Made by a program: the position numbers and the translations under genes. The notes under the pieces were generated by a model. It was not told the DNA's origin. It did not search any database and saw nothing but the letters and a program-made list of their open reading frames with translations. A stretch of DNA of 64,000 nt from Atriophallophorus winterbourni (lineage: Eukaryota; Platyhelminthes; Trematoda; Plagiorchiida; Microphallidae): positions 1 through 64,000 of the forward strand of contig JACCGJ010001596.1 of the NCBI GenBank assembly GCA_013407085.1, in the 5' to 3' direction. Shown piece after piece: positions 45,621 to 55,532 of this stretch (position 1 is the stretch's first letter; every line of letters begins with the position of its first letter).

Positions 45621-45659
45621 TTTACTTGCCAACGTTGATCCCGTCAAATGTAAAGTTTT
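45621..45659 (+). CDS. Candidate 39-nt microexon of the CUB-like gene
   Basis: Thirty-nine bases between a good acceptor (catttatttcag) and a perfect donor (GTAAGT). In phase 1 it adds thirteen codons without a stop, reading YLPTLIPSNVKF after the joint codon. Start and end phase are both 1, matching the exon at 43758 before it and the exon at 46043 after it. Tiny symmetric exons are well known in schistosomes, but here the evidence is only splice-site quality and phase. Confidence 0.35.
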
Positions 45660-45829
45660 GTAAGTACACCACTCTGTTTATACCAAGTATCAATATTATC
45701 TCATTCCGTGATTTCAAAGCAAATATTTAGATGATGTGGCTAAATAAATGCAGTTTTTTTATATTTTGTATCCTTATTACTTAAAATAATATAAGTAGGT
45801 ATGTTGAAAATTTACGTGTGTTTTAAGGC

Positions 45830-45925
45830 TCATTTGCATACATTTACATCACTCCCGCCGAAGGTTTTCCTGCAGTTTGTACTCATCATGTAATAGCAGT
45901 AATATTAGAATCCACATGCCCTTGA
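45830..45925 (-). repeat. Dispersed hammerhead-like repeat, copy gamma
   Basis: On the minus strand: tacATGATGAG, tacaaactgcag, GAAAAccttcgg, then gtgatgtaaatgtatgcaaa. Family member of the copies at 10360 and 42085, with a first-base change in the CTGATGAG box and GAAAA for GAAAC. Confidence 0.5.
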
Positions 45926-46042
45926 AGTAGTGGAAGAATGGCAAGTAAGTGTTTCAATTTGCACCGTTTAAAATAATATTATTATAATATTTATCAAGTA
46001 AAAATGAAATATTTCAAAGCGGTTTTTTTAATTGTTTTGCAG

Positions 46043-46173
46043 ATAATTGTTTCCAAAAATACCTAAGTTCTGCGATGAAAATGGAATTTTCCTGGCCTCA
46101 GTAGCGTGTGCTCATCTGCAAGCATCAAATTTTTGTAGCAAATGACAGGTTGATTGAACTCCGTTTGATTCGT
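46043..46173 (+). CDS. CUB-like half-domain exon 3 with in-frame TAG
   Basis: 131 nt between acceptor taattgttttgcag and perfect donor GTAAGT, phase 1 start and phase 0 end. It reads NCFQKYLSSAMKMEFSWPQ, then a TAG, then CVLICKHQIFVAND and RLIELRLIR. That is the first half of a CUB domain: Cys, an FS-x-P turn, the Cys-h-x-I block, and I-x-L strand. The phase fits both the microexon before and the 50314 exon after. The TAG would end the protein, so the gene is a pseudogene at this point, or the exon is skipped, or the base is a sequencing or allelic change. Other frames of the exon have earlier stops. Confidence 0.4.
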
Positions 46174-46367
46174 GTAAGTTGATCTATCTTTGTCGGTAGA
46201 TTTGTACTTGTTTATGAATAGTGTGTACGAAGCCATACGTCAATTTTTATTAGTTCCATTTTGAAATCCTGAAAATATATTTGAACGTATCGTTCTATTT
46301 TCAGTGAAATTTACCACAACCGTTTTGCTTCTACTTATAACTTGTTTTAGGCATAAAATTTGTTATT

Positions 46368-49300
46368 GTTGGCCTACTTCGGTCGATTTAGACAACACAA
46401 TCGCATGAATTTTCATGTTCTACAGCTTTTTAAATGACTAAACTGTCTAATTCGGAAGAAAAAATATCTCCCGCAGCGATTGCAGTGATAGGGAGAACTC
46501 GGTTGTAGGGTGTCGGTTGCACGCCGGCGGCGTGTTCCGCGTTCAGCATGAAAGAACTGTATCTCTCGTCCCCAGCTTTCCAGCTCCACCACAATGCCTC
46601 CAATGTGAGCGGTCACGAGCAAGTTCTCCTAACTTGCCAGGTCAATGACAAGTGCTTTCATAATACTTTTGCAAACGTCTTTATACAGAAAGTACGGTCT
46701 GCCCAATGGTCGACTTCCTAATTGCAACTTATCATAGTGTTGATCTTTCGGAATACGACCATTTTCCATTTTGTAGATACGACCAAGCTACCGCAGGCGG
46801 CGCTGTCGTAATAGGGTGAACATGCTCTGTAGACCAGCTTTTGAAAGCACCTCAGCATTAGTCACTCTGTCCATCCACGATATGTTGAAGATACGACGGA
46901 TGTTTCGTCGATGGAAAGCATTCAGCTTCCGTTCGTGTCGTGCGTGGCTGGTCTAAATTTCACTGCCGTGTAGTAAAGGATTCAGCGCGCACGCACTGTA
47001 TACCATCAACTTTGTCTTTATAGTCGGTTACCCCAAACACGAGAGTTCAACCGGATCGAAATGACAGGTGCTCTGCTTATCCGTTTATCAATCTCCGTGT
47101 CTAGCGTGATGTAATCCGCAATGGTTGAACCTATATATGTGAATTGATTAACTGGTTCAAGCTGACATTTTCCGACATTGATGATTGTTGGCGACCAAGG
47201 TCTTTGGTCTCGCTCATTCTGATTGTTAGCCCAAAGTATTTGCATGCTGACGAAAAGCAGTCCATTAGCGACTGTAGGTTCTCAGTAGCAGAGTAAAGAA
47301 AATACCAAACAACGCGGCAGCAAGATCACGCCGTTTTTCGAAGCCTCGGTGAGTTTCAGCGGTCAGGGGACATCCTACCAGATAAAGCATTTTGAAAAGA
47401 CCCTTCCTGCTGACGTAGCCAAATGTCTTTGTCAAATCAATAAAACAGTCTATAATGACGTACGCTGTTCTGGAAACATATTCTGAGTTTGTCTCATGGA
47501 GAATGTCATGTTAACGGTTGATCTTCCCTTGCGGAAGCCACATTGAGATTCGAAGTAAATTCTATCAGTTCCGACTTGTAGCCGGATCTGTAAGACTTTA
47601 GCAAACAATTTGCCTGCAACATTCAGAATGGAGTTTCATCAGCTATTGTTGCAGTCACCTCTATCAACTTATTCTGATATAGTGTGATGAACTTCATGTC
47701 GCGCATCTCATGTGGGACACACACCTCCTGCCAGCACTGGAGAGGTTAAGGGTGAAAAGGTCGTAATAATGCTTTTCTAAAGCATTTGATGAGCTCAAGT
47801 AGAATTCCATCGTCACCAGGGGCCTTTCAATTCGCTAAGCGGTCGATTGCTCGATTGAGCTTATTAACAGTAGGGGGGAGTATTTATATATTTAATACTC
47901 GGCAATCGCTCGACATTTTCATATACATGCAGTAAAATCTTACTCTTACTAGAGCAGAGAGACGAAAAGTGATATACCCATCTTTCAATCTGACGATTTT
48001 CGTCAACAATCGGATTACCAGTTACAGACTTAATGGGAGCCGTTTTAAGTTTGTTTGGACCAATGACTCTATTGATCCCATCACATACCGTGAAAATTTC
48101 TTGGATGCTGAGAATAATTTCAGTCCATTAGTCTTTTGCACATCATCTTACAGTCCGTTCAAACTTATTTCAAGCTGTCATTGGAAGTCGTAACTTTTCA
48201 TCTGCTAGCATACATTTAAACTTCAAGAATGCTGACTGTACAACACAGCATTCATCTCCGAAGCTTTTGCTTCGAACCAGTGGCTCGTTAGAGCTTTCTT
48301 CGGACCCTAAGTGAAAAGTGCGACTCGGTATATGTAGCTTTTTATCGATTCCCAGTTTTCTAAAGCCTGTTCATGTTGGTTTGACTTCTTGAACTCGGCT
48401 GTGGAGGTTTTTGCAAATCGCGCAGGTAGATTAGTTTTGCACATGCGAGTGACGTCAATACTTGATTTGGCTGAAAATTTGGTGGTGTGAAATCTCAATT
48501 TTGCACAGACGAATGAATGATCAGTGTCGCAGTCTGCACTTCGATATTATCTGGTGATGAGTGCGCTAACTATATTAGTGCACCTAACAAGAATAAGATC
48601 AAGTTGATGCCAATGCTTAGAGCGATGATGTTTCAAATAGACTTTATGCTGTGGTTTTGTTCAACTAAATGTGTTACTGACAGACAGACTAAACTGTGTG
48701 CACATTTCTATTATGGTTTGCCCATTTACATTGGTTTTAACTATACCAAACCTTCACAGACAGTTTTGCCAAGTCTCGTAATCTGCATCAACTCTGGCAA
48801 TAAAATCACCCAATTTCACTACACAGTTTGTTGTGGCACGTTTTCGACAACAGTTGTGAGGTTATGATAAAAAACGTAATGTTATCAGTAATGCACTTCA
48901 GATTTAGTGTACAAATCCGTTCGATGCCCCTGCTGATCGGTTCAGCTGCTTTTAGTATGTCTTACGGCAAACCAAAGTCCATACAGTCGAGGCTTACCAG
49001 AACCCCCTTTTTAAAAAATGTGTAATCTCTTTGTATTAGTATACCCGTGTCTGGTAATCGCGTCTCTTACAAATCAGTCACGTCGGCATTTAGCCTCGTT
49101 CGCTCATTGTTAATCACAGCTGATTTTCCTAAGCCTCTGATATTGGAGACGTCGTCATGAAATCCATAATGCATGGAGCGTACATTCTAGGTTAACAGTT
49201 TCAGAAGTAGTTCAGTAGTTCGTTTTGCTGGTGCGGAAAAAAACAGTCTGTCTGTCGGTTGATTTCTAATCACCGTGCACCCAATGAAGATAGCAGACCG

Positions 49301-49990
49301 TAGCAAGACGGCACCATATTGATTGGGGGCTGCCCGGGTTGAGGCGAAGGTATCCGTCCAATGAGACCTGAAAATCTCTCCCACCTTCGAAAGCAACCCC
49401 AGGTGCTGAGCTTTACTTCAGCTGGGCCATGGCTTTCAGCCGGTATCCGCTGCTCCTCTTATTATTATCTGTAGGAGCGAAATGGATTGTCCTCACCATT
49501 GGTGCGTTGTTCTGTATACCAAGGCAGTTCAATATGGAGAACTAGCTGTTGCCCATGCAGCAACTGCTCCATCTATAGAGCAAGACCGGAACTAATCGAA
49601 TAGCTAGGCTGATACGTTTGGACAACGATTTCGTCGCAGGTGTTGGCGGGACGAAGTTGAATAAAGCTTCGAAATCCATAACGGGGCTCCGGCTCCGGAA
49701 TTTTCCTCAAGGTTGACTCCAAGAGCGTTTTCCATGATTCTATGTAGCGACAAGGCAGTGGAGGTTTGAGAGAATGGTTTTCCTCACCCTGTGTGGACCG
49801 CCTTCATGGAATTACGAGCTCCACCTGCTATAAGCATCCTGGGTTTGAGGTGCCAGCCTTCGCTCTTTCTCTTGTAGAAAGAATCAGTTACGCCGGGTCA
49901 CACCGACCCACGCGTACAGGCCAGAAGCTGAACTTGGTTGTCAGGAGCAAAATTAGACATATGCCATTGAAGCAGGTTTGTAATTGGGAG
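46368..49990 (-). mobile_element. Nearly full-length RTE element F, inactive
   Basis: Reverse complement of the RTE family. Tail side at 46368 (ttgttggcctacttcggtcg, the inverted GGCCAAC end), zinc-knuckle region, YIGSTIADYITLDTEIDKRI at 47150, RT region to 47880, linker DVTRMCKTNLPARFAKTSTA at 48430, endonuclease region to about 49080, and a GC-richer 5' part matching 55533-56060 of element G (tgcccgggttgaggcg; ctccggctccgg; aaggcagtggaggtttgag). 49790-49990 has no partner in G but has the same composition and may be 5' UTR. All coding frames are broken. It lies in the intron between CUB-like exons at 46173 and 50314. Confidence 0.8.
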
Positions 49991-50313
49991 TTTATACCCA
50001 AAACCGCCTCGGCAGTGACAACCTTGCAACCGGCACACAAGGTAACAATCCAAATATATACCCAGTAATGTTTCAGCATGGAAATACATATTATATGATT
50101 TGGCTTATTTTGTGCCTGTGATAATTGCAAGATGCGATCATATACCGTTTGGTTCAATACCCGCTTTATTATTTAAGTTATGTGCTTAGTGTTATCATAA
50201 AACATTTTTATGACTAATGGTTAGTTTTCTATCTCAAGCTATTTTGAAATCATGTTATCGTGGATGTTTTCATACTTCATGCATTTAAAAAATAATCTTC
50301 CTTTTTGAACTAG

Positions 50314-50500
50314 AATCCATCTGGCTTGATGGCTAGCGCTCTGTTTGACGGGAATAATTGTCGGTGCGATCGCGCTCTTGCTACTCATGAGAATATGAAA
50401 TACATCACATACTTCTCCTCATCCAATATCATGACTATCTACAATGTTTGGGATACGTCGAACTTGAGAAGCGGTGTAAAATACGGTTATTATCGGTCTT
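50314..50500 (+). CDS. CUB-like half-domain exon 4
   Basis: 187 nt between acceptor ctttttgaactag and donor GTGAGT, phase 0 start and phase 1 end, 62 residues. ALFDGNNCRCDRALATHENM is followed by ITYFSSSNIMTIYNVWD and LRSGVKYGYY. The SSSNxMTh----D---SGhKhxY pattern is the classical C-terminal end of a CUB domain. Same phases and almost the same length as the exon at 40124, so the two arose from one unit. It completes the half-domain begun in the exon at 46043. Confidence 0.55.
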
Positions 50501-50800
50501 GTGAGTTTCTAATTAAACGCTCTAATTACGGGCCCAATTTTTTAATCTCGAATGAGTGATTAAAAAAACATAAAATAGATATGAATATTAGCAGCCGATG
50601 GGAAAGGGTTGTTGGATATTATTCGTTTAGAAGATATACTTGGTAACGTTTATATTTAAAATCTGACATAGTCAATCGTGATAAGAATCAATTGATGCCC
50701 TTCCTTACACGATTTGTAATCCAATTGTTTCTGTGTTTTTCAAGTTCAAGCAATATCCGATGAACGATAAGCTTGCTTGATCAATTCATGTGGCCATTAG

Positions 50801-51034
50801 GGTTCAAGTACTTTATTCCTCGTAATCATTATGGAATGTGATCGATCAATTATAAACTATTTCTACTTACCGAAATTCACGGACAATCAATATGCCGGCG
50901 CGTTAAGGATCATGCACGGTGATCGTTTTCCGTTAGAGAACTGGAAGCAGATTTGTGAGATATTAGCCCCATCGTCTTTAACGACCGCGTTTACATCAAC
51001 CTATATAATTTCATTAAATATTCCTATATTTTGA
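50801..51034 (+). CDS. Possible terminal CUB-like exon
   Basis: Open frame after the acceptor-like atgtggccattag, phase 0, ending in TGA. It reads CDRSIINYFYLPKF, then GALRIMHGDRFPLENWKQIC and TTAFTSTYIISLNI. The L-h-x-h-x-DG ... C ... TSt pattern is CUB-like but the phase does not follow the phase-1 end of the exon at 50500. It may belong to another transcript or be a relic. Confidence 0.3.
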   Translation, partial: GSSTLFLVIIMECDRSIINYFYLPKFTDNQYAGALRIMHGDRFPLENWKQICEILAPSSLTTAFTSTYIISLNIPIF

Positions 51035-51232
51035 AACAGAAAATTTAGCTAAGAATTTTCTTTTTGGTATTTCTTGGCAAGCCTCACAATACATGTTTAG
51101 AAACATTTCTAATCAACAGCACAAATTAAAAACCAAAATCAATAACATATAGTATTATTAAAATGTTTCCATTTTTATCTTTGTTAGTCAAGACAATGTA
51201 AGAACACGAACTCACCCTTTCTGATAAAATAA

Positions 51233-51451
51233 ATGGGGCCTGACATTTTCACGCATCCCAGCTTCGCCGCCCAGTATCAGGCTGTGCATCACTTTGCTTG
51301 GATACGTGTGTGTGATTTCATACAAAATGAAAAAAATGTTATAATTAGGGAACGTTTATATTGTGTCTCACAATTTATTTGTTCCGCTAATTTTAAGACA
51401 TTTAAAATCTCTTTTCCAATAGTCTTTAAACGTTCATATCGTTTCAGATAA
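51233..51451 (+). CDS. Possible CUB-like relic exon
   Basis: Open frame reading DIFTHPSFAAQYQAVHHFAW, then IRVCDFIQNEKNVIIRERL. HPSFAAQY and AWIRV resemble the SPxYPxxY and C-x-W-x-I blocks of CUB domains with the Cys replaced. No good acceptor stands before the match, and a stop precedes the ATG directly, so this is probably a fragment. Confidence 0.2.
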   Translation: MGPDIFTHPSFAAQYQAVHHFAWIRVCDFIQNEKNVIIRERLYCVSQFICSANFKTFKISFPIVFKRSYRFR

Positions 51452-51459
51452 AGCAAGAC

Positions 51460-52500
51460 ACGGAAAAACACTTGGTTCGCAAAAATAATTGGAACTTAAC
51501 TTACCTTTGATATTTCATTATTTGATGAAAAACACGTGTTATTTACCGGATATTTTAATTCTGGGTTTCATTGTTGAATGTGTTTAAAATCATATATTCT
51601 ATTACCAAAGAATCATTTCACTCTAATAACAATGGTAAAACGGATTGTGTCATTTTACATCAATAGTGGATAGACCATGTAAAATTTATGTACCACTAAA
51701 ACAAACTGAAGCACAAACATAAAGGTAAAATAGTCCCCTGCGCTGCCGTATGGTGTTATAAAGAATCTTCCTGTTAGAGTTGCGAAGAGGAGACTTACCT
51801 CAGAAAAATATGAAAACTAGGACCATAAATTCTTTGAGCTTGAAGGAATAAGAGCCTTTTATACAGTTGGCTAAATCATGAAGCCGTTCAGATCGTCAAT
51901 GTGTGCAGAATCTATTGCGGACCCTAAGCTTAATCTTCAGTAAGTTCTGGTTCATAAAATTGGTCTGTGGAATAAAGGAAATCAGCGAAGGACATTCTCG
52001 ATTGAAATCGAAAACAGAGAGAAAGAGACTTGTTTCTTTCAAAATGCGACCAAATGCATACCAATTCCGATGGTTTCTATAGATTGGTACCAGGCAATAG
52101 CCCATCCTTGGCAAAATATTCTGCATTTCATCGTTCTGTTGGCAACTTAGCAAAACCGGAGAACCTTTCAGAAACGCCGATGGAATAACTCCACAAAAGC
52201 GGATATTTCTATATATAATGCATAACTGCTGGTAGAGAACTTATGTGAAGATTCTTGTCAAAGTTATGGGGCAAAACACTAAATCCTCGCTTCTTGTGCG
52301 CTCAACATTGCTTCATTAGAAACCCCTACGCCACAACCTTCTTGCGACAAAGATGCCACCAACAGTGGTGCTACCGCAGTTTGGCACATCAAGAACTCGG
52401 TAATACCGCAGGTACTGCGCTTCAGTGTTCTTTAATAATAGGCGAGATAGATCAAAATGATGTGACCACATTACACACAAATGCTTGCTGCTTTCCTATT
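51460..52500. other. No gene seen
   Basis: Spacer. Open frames on the minus strand at 51896-52153 and plus strand at 52255-52503 show no motif or splice support. Confidence 0.4.
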
Positions 52501-52519
52501 TAATAATAATAATAATAAT
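52501..52519. repeat. (TAA)n tract, LINE tail
   Basis: Six TAA units at the 3' end of the minus-strand LINE fragment that follows. Confidence 0.8.
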
Positions 52520-53390
52520 TTATATTCTTGGATAAATCAAATCATGCTATGCATGATAATTTGTTTTTATTAAAAAGTACATAAAATAAAACAGTGTTTT
52601 ACAAATGTTAGCAACCGATAAAGAATAGTTGGGTAACAATCGTCACATAATATCTTTCATAAAACAAAAAAATGGATAGCTTAGTAAAACATAATTAACA
52701 AACTCCACATTATTTTCAAAATAACGATAATCCTGCGAAATATAGGAATCAGAGAAATTACAGTTTGGGTAGGTCCAAATGGCAGTTTATTCATGAATGA
52801 TGTTCAGCATGTAAGCTAAAACAGGGTTAAGCGGATCGGAAGTTCAATTCGTCGAATTTAAGGAAACGAAACTGGTATCTTCGTTTCAAGAATTGGGAGA
52901 GGGCTTTTTCTTGAATTTCAGTAATTCTGCAAAATAAATTCTCAAGGAAAAAGTTAATTTTTCTCTTAAAATATACAGGTAGCAAAGTAAAAGGCTTTAA
53001 TGCCGTATAAGTATAAATTGTCGGGAGATGTATAAATATTCAATAGCTGGGCTAATTTATTCGGTGTTAAAATGAGTTGAGTTGCTTTTTGTGATCTGTG
53101 CATGATGTGCTCAGTCGTATTTTCTTAGGAATTAAATTCCATAAACGATAATATTTAGAAATGAAGAAATCTTTTCTTACTTGATTGAGAATATTCGGAA
53201 TAGATATTTTGTATTTATAGTGAAGATTTTAAACTTCGGACTTTTTGAAACCTATTTTTAAATCAATGTATATTTTATCTTTTTTTCAATATTCTGGAAA
53301 AAGTACAAGATTTTGTCGTAATCTACTAATGCATAATTGTCTCAATCCTAAGATATCACATCTTTCATAATAAGTATGCTTATCTGAACT
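52520..53390 (-). pseudogene. LINE 3' fragment with (TTA)n tail
   Basis: Minus strand near 53370-53070 reads DILGLRQLCISRLRQNLVL and then KYYRLWNLIPKKI, the post-RT C-terminus with the LWN-IP motif of CR1-like LINEs. The remaining 500 bases to the TAA run are AT-rich 3' UTR. Frames are broken. Confidence 0.6.
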
Positions 53391-53456
53391 CGAGTTAGGG
53401 GATCCTGTGAAGGATCGTTGGATGCCTTCGTAAGCATAACTATCAGTCCTATTTAT

Positions 53457-53479
53457 GTTCAGTTCAGTTCAGTTCAGTT
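53457..53479. repeat. (GTTCA)n tract, LINE tail
   Basis: Four and a half GTTCA units. On the minus strand they follow the 3' region of the LINE fragment at 53480-54430 as (TGAAC)n. Confidence 0.8.
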
Positions 53480-54430
53480 GGCACAGGTCTGTAAATGGCT
53501 AATAAGCCAATCGAGCGTCCAGAATTTCTGTCGGTGGAAAGCTTCAAAGGAGCGTTTACCACTGCCAAAGTTGGTTCACTCTTCTCTGGTAGCTGCGACT
53601 GTGAAAAACGGAAAGAGTTTCTCTTCACCAAGCCGGTGATAGGTTAACTATGAAAAATTGTTGCGTACACTTAAAACATGACATTTAAAACTGGACATTA
53701 TATAACAGCATTTTTTATTCGTGGTGGAGACCATAAAAATTCAAAATGAGCAAAAAATAGACAATTCTGTCGACAGACGACCCGTATATTCATGGGAAAA
53801 CGTCTGGAAAAAGCTCATGCCGAAATGCATCTAAACCTCTTTTGAATGCACCTATTGATGTGCAAGCGATTAGTTCCTGAGGCAGCTTGTTCCAGAAGCT
53901 TACCACTCTTTCACTAAAAAAGTGTTGCCTTAGATTCAGACGGCTGTGGAGTTTCGCGAGCTTTAATGTATGTCCTCTATTTGAAGGGTTAATCGCTCTA
54001 GAGAACTGGATTTGACAACCCTCGTCGCCTAAGCCTTTTAGGATATTGAAAGTTTCTATTAGGTCACCCTGTAGACGTCGACGCCGAAGGTAGAAGAGAC
54101 CTAACGAAATTAGACGTTCTTTGTAGGGTTTCCTAAACATAGCTTCAGCCATTTTGGTAACCAGGCGTTGAACTCTTTCTGAAGAAATTGGCACCTGGCT
54201 TGCATGCAGTATTCTTAATGCGGCCTGACAATCGCTGTATATAAAGGGATAAACACTTCCAGCGTTCTACATGTCAGAACGGATTTGAGCCTAAAGAGTT
54301 CTTCTTCAGCTCGTTGTACAGCTTAAGCACATGCGCAGCCTATTTAAAATCCATTGTTACAACTATACCCAAATCCTTAACCCTCTGAATAGATTTAAAG
54401 TCGATAAATTATTGTAGTAATCCAATAAAG
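53480..54430 (-). pseudogene. CR1/L2-like LINE, C-terminal part
   Basis: Minus strand: SIQRVKDLGIVVTMDFK near 54400-54345 (the DLG block after the RT), a decayed stretch, then 54194-53790 in one frame with SERVQRLVTKM, ERLISLGLFYLRRRRLQGD, LIETFNILKGL, RGHTLKLAKLHSRLNLRQHF and VSFWNKLPQEL. This is a good, uninterrupted C-terminus of 134 residues. The 3' region of about 310 bases ends in the (TGAAC)n tail. 5' truncated or continuing in the damaged LINE at higher coordinates. Confidence 0.75.
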
Positions 54431-54734
54431 TTACTGTATGTAACTTGTAAAGCTCTAGCTTGTACTACGATAAGAAGATGAATGTATGAATTGAAAATAC
54501 TTTCATTTTTGTTTTAGATAACGTAGTAAATTTGTTCATGAAGTGTAAGTAACCCAGAATATCGATATCCTAAATTACGTAAACACCGTGCTGTCTTAAT
54601 TGGTGTGTTATTCAAGATGATCGAATAGTTCGGAATGATAAATATAAAAAATTTAAAAGTAGATTTATTGGTGGAAAACTCAAGACCGATTGGAATACTC
54701 ATTGAGGTAGTGCATGCATGTCGTAGTTCAATTT

Positions 54735-55179
54735 CTATAAAATGTCGCCTGTCTGATTAGGTGGGAACGCTATGGCGAAATTTATATAATAAGCAAACAA
54801 AAATATCTTCCAATGTGATATGGCTGATAGTACATCGCGCTCAGTTTTTCTCCATTTACGTTTATTGATTGATTGTACTTGTTTGCAGCTGACTCTACAG
54901 TTTGATTTGTCTGCTCTCTTGCGTCCGTTTGTTGGATTGCAACTTCTTTGCGTTCGTTCTAGCCCACCCGATTGCAACTTGCAAATAATGAGCTTTCCTT
55001 ACTACGCGGGTTAACATGGATATCGCGCACTGATATTTCGGAAACCTACCATACTGTATGCATGCAGCGATGTGCAGTTGTACAGTACAGTATTGTATGA
55101 AAGTAAGTTAGGAAGTATACGTGAGCTAAGAAACTGTCCGGTTGCCGAGGCCTAGACAGATATAAGAAAGAAACTAGAG
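54735..55179. other. No gene seen
   Basis: Sequence between LINE pieces; an open minus-strand frame here has no motif. Its origin is not clear. Confidence 0.35.
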
Positions 55180-55352
55180 ATGGTACTGAGACTCCAGCGT
55201 GTTTCCGCGTGCAGCTTACTGCAGGTGAGCAAATAATTTAGCACGGTGTTAACCGCACAGCAGCACAGCACAGTACTGTACGATTGCACATCCGTGCAAT
55301 ACGTGTCTATTGCCAACAGTACTGCGACAGCACGCTGGAGTCTCGGTGGCAT
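55180..55352. mobile_element. 173-bp inverted-repeat element (MITE-like)
   Basis: The ends atggtactgagactccagcg and, reversed, atgccaccgagactccagcg form 22-bp inverted repeats with 18 matches. The interior has further short palindromes (cagtactgtacg; gtgcagcttactgcag) and no coding capacity. No target duplication can be assigned with certainty and no second copy is in the window. Confidence 0.4.
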
Positions 55353-55532
55353 GTTCTATTTATCATGTCTGTATAAGCCTGGATCTTGCTTACATCATCA
55401 AAAACGTCAAACGGTTTATTGGCATTGATTTGATGTTAAAGTATAGTGCATTCCTAATGTACTATTGCCCATTCCTATAACATGAAGACTTCATTTTTGT
55501 CTTAGTATTTGATATAGAGGAAGAAAAACCCT

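Noticed and set aside
48517..48867. Plus-strand 116-codon frame
   Set aside because: Opposite the endonuclease part of RTE element F on the minus strand.
51896..52153. Minus-strand 85-codon frame
   Set aside because: No recognisable motif, no convincing splice sites, single copy in the window.
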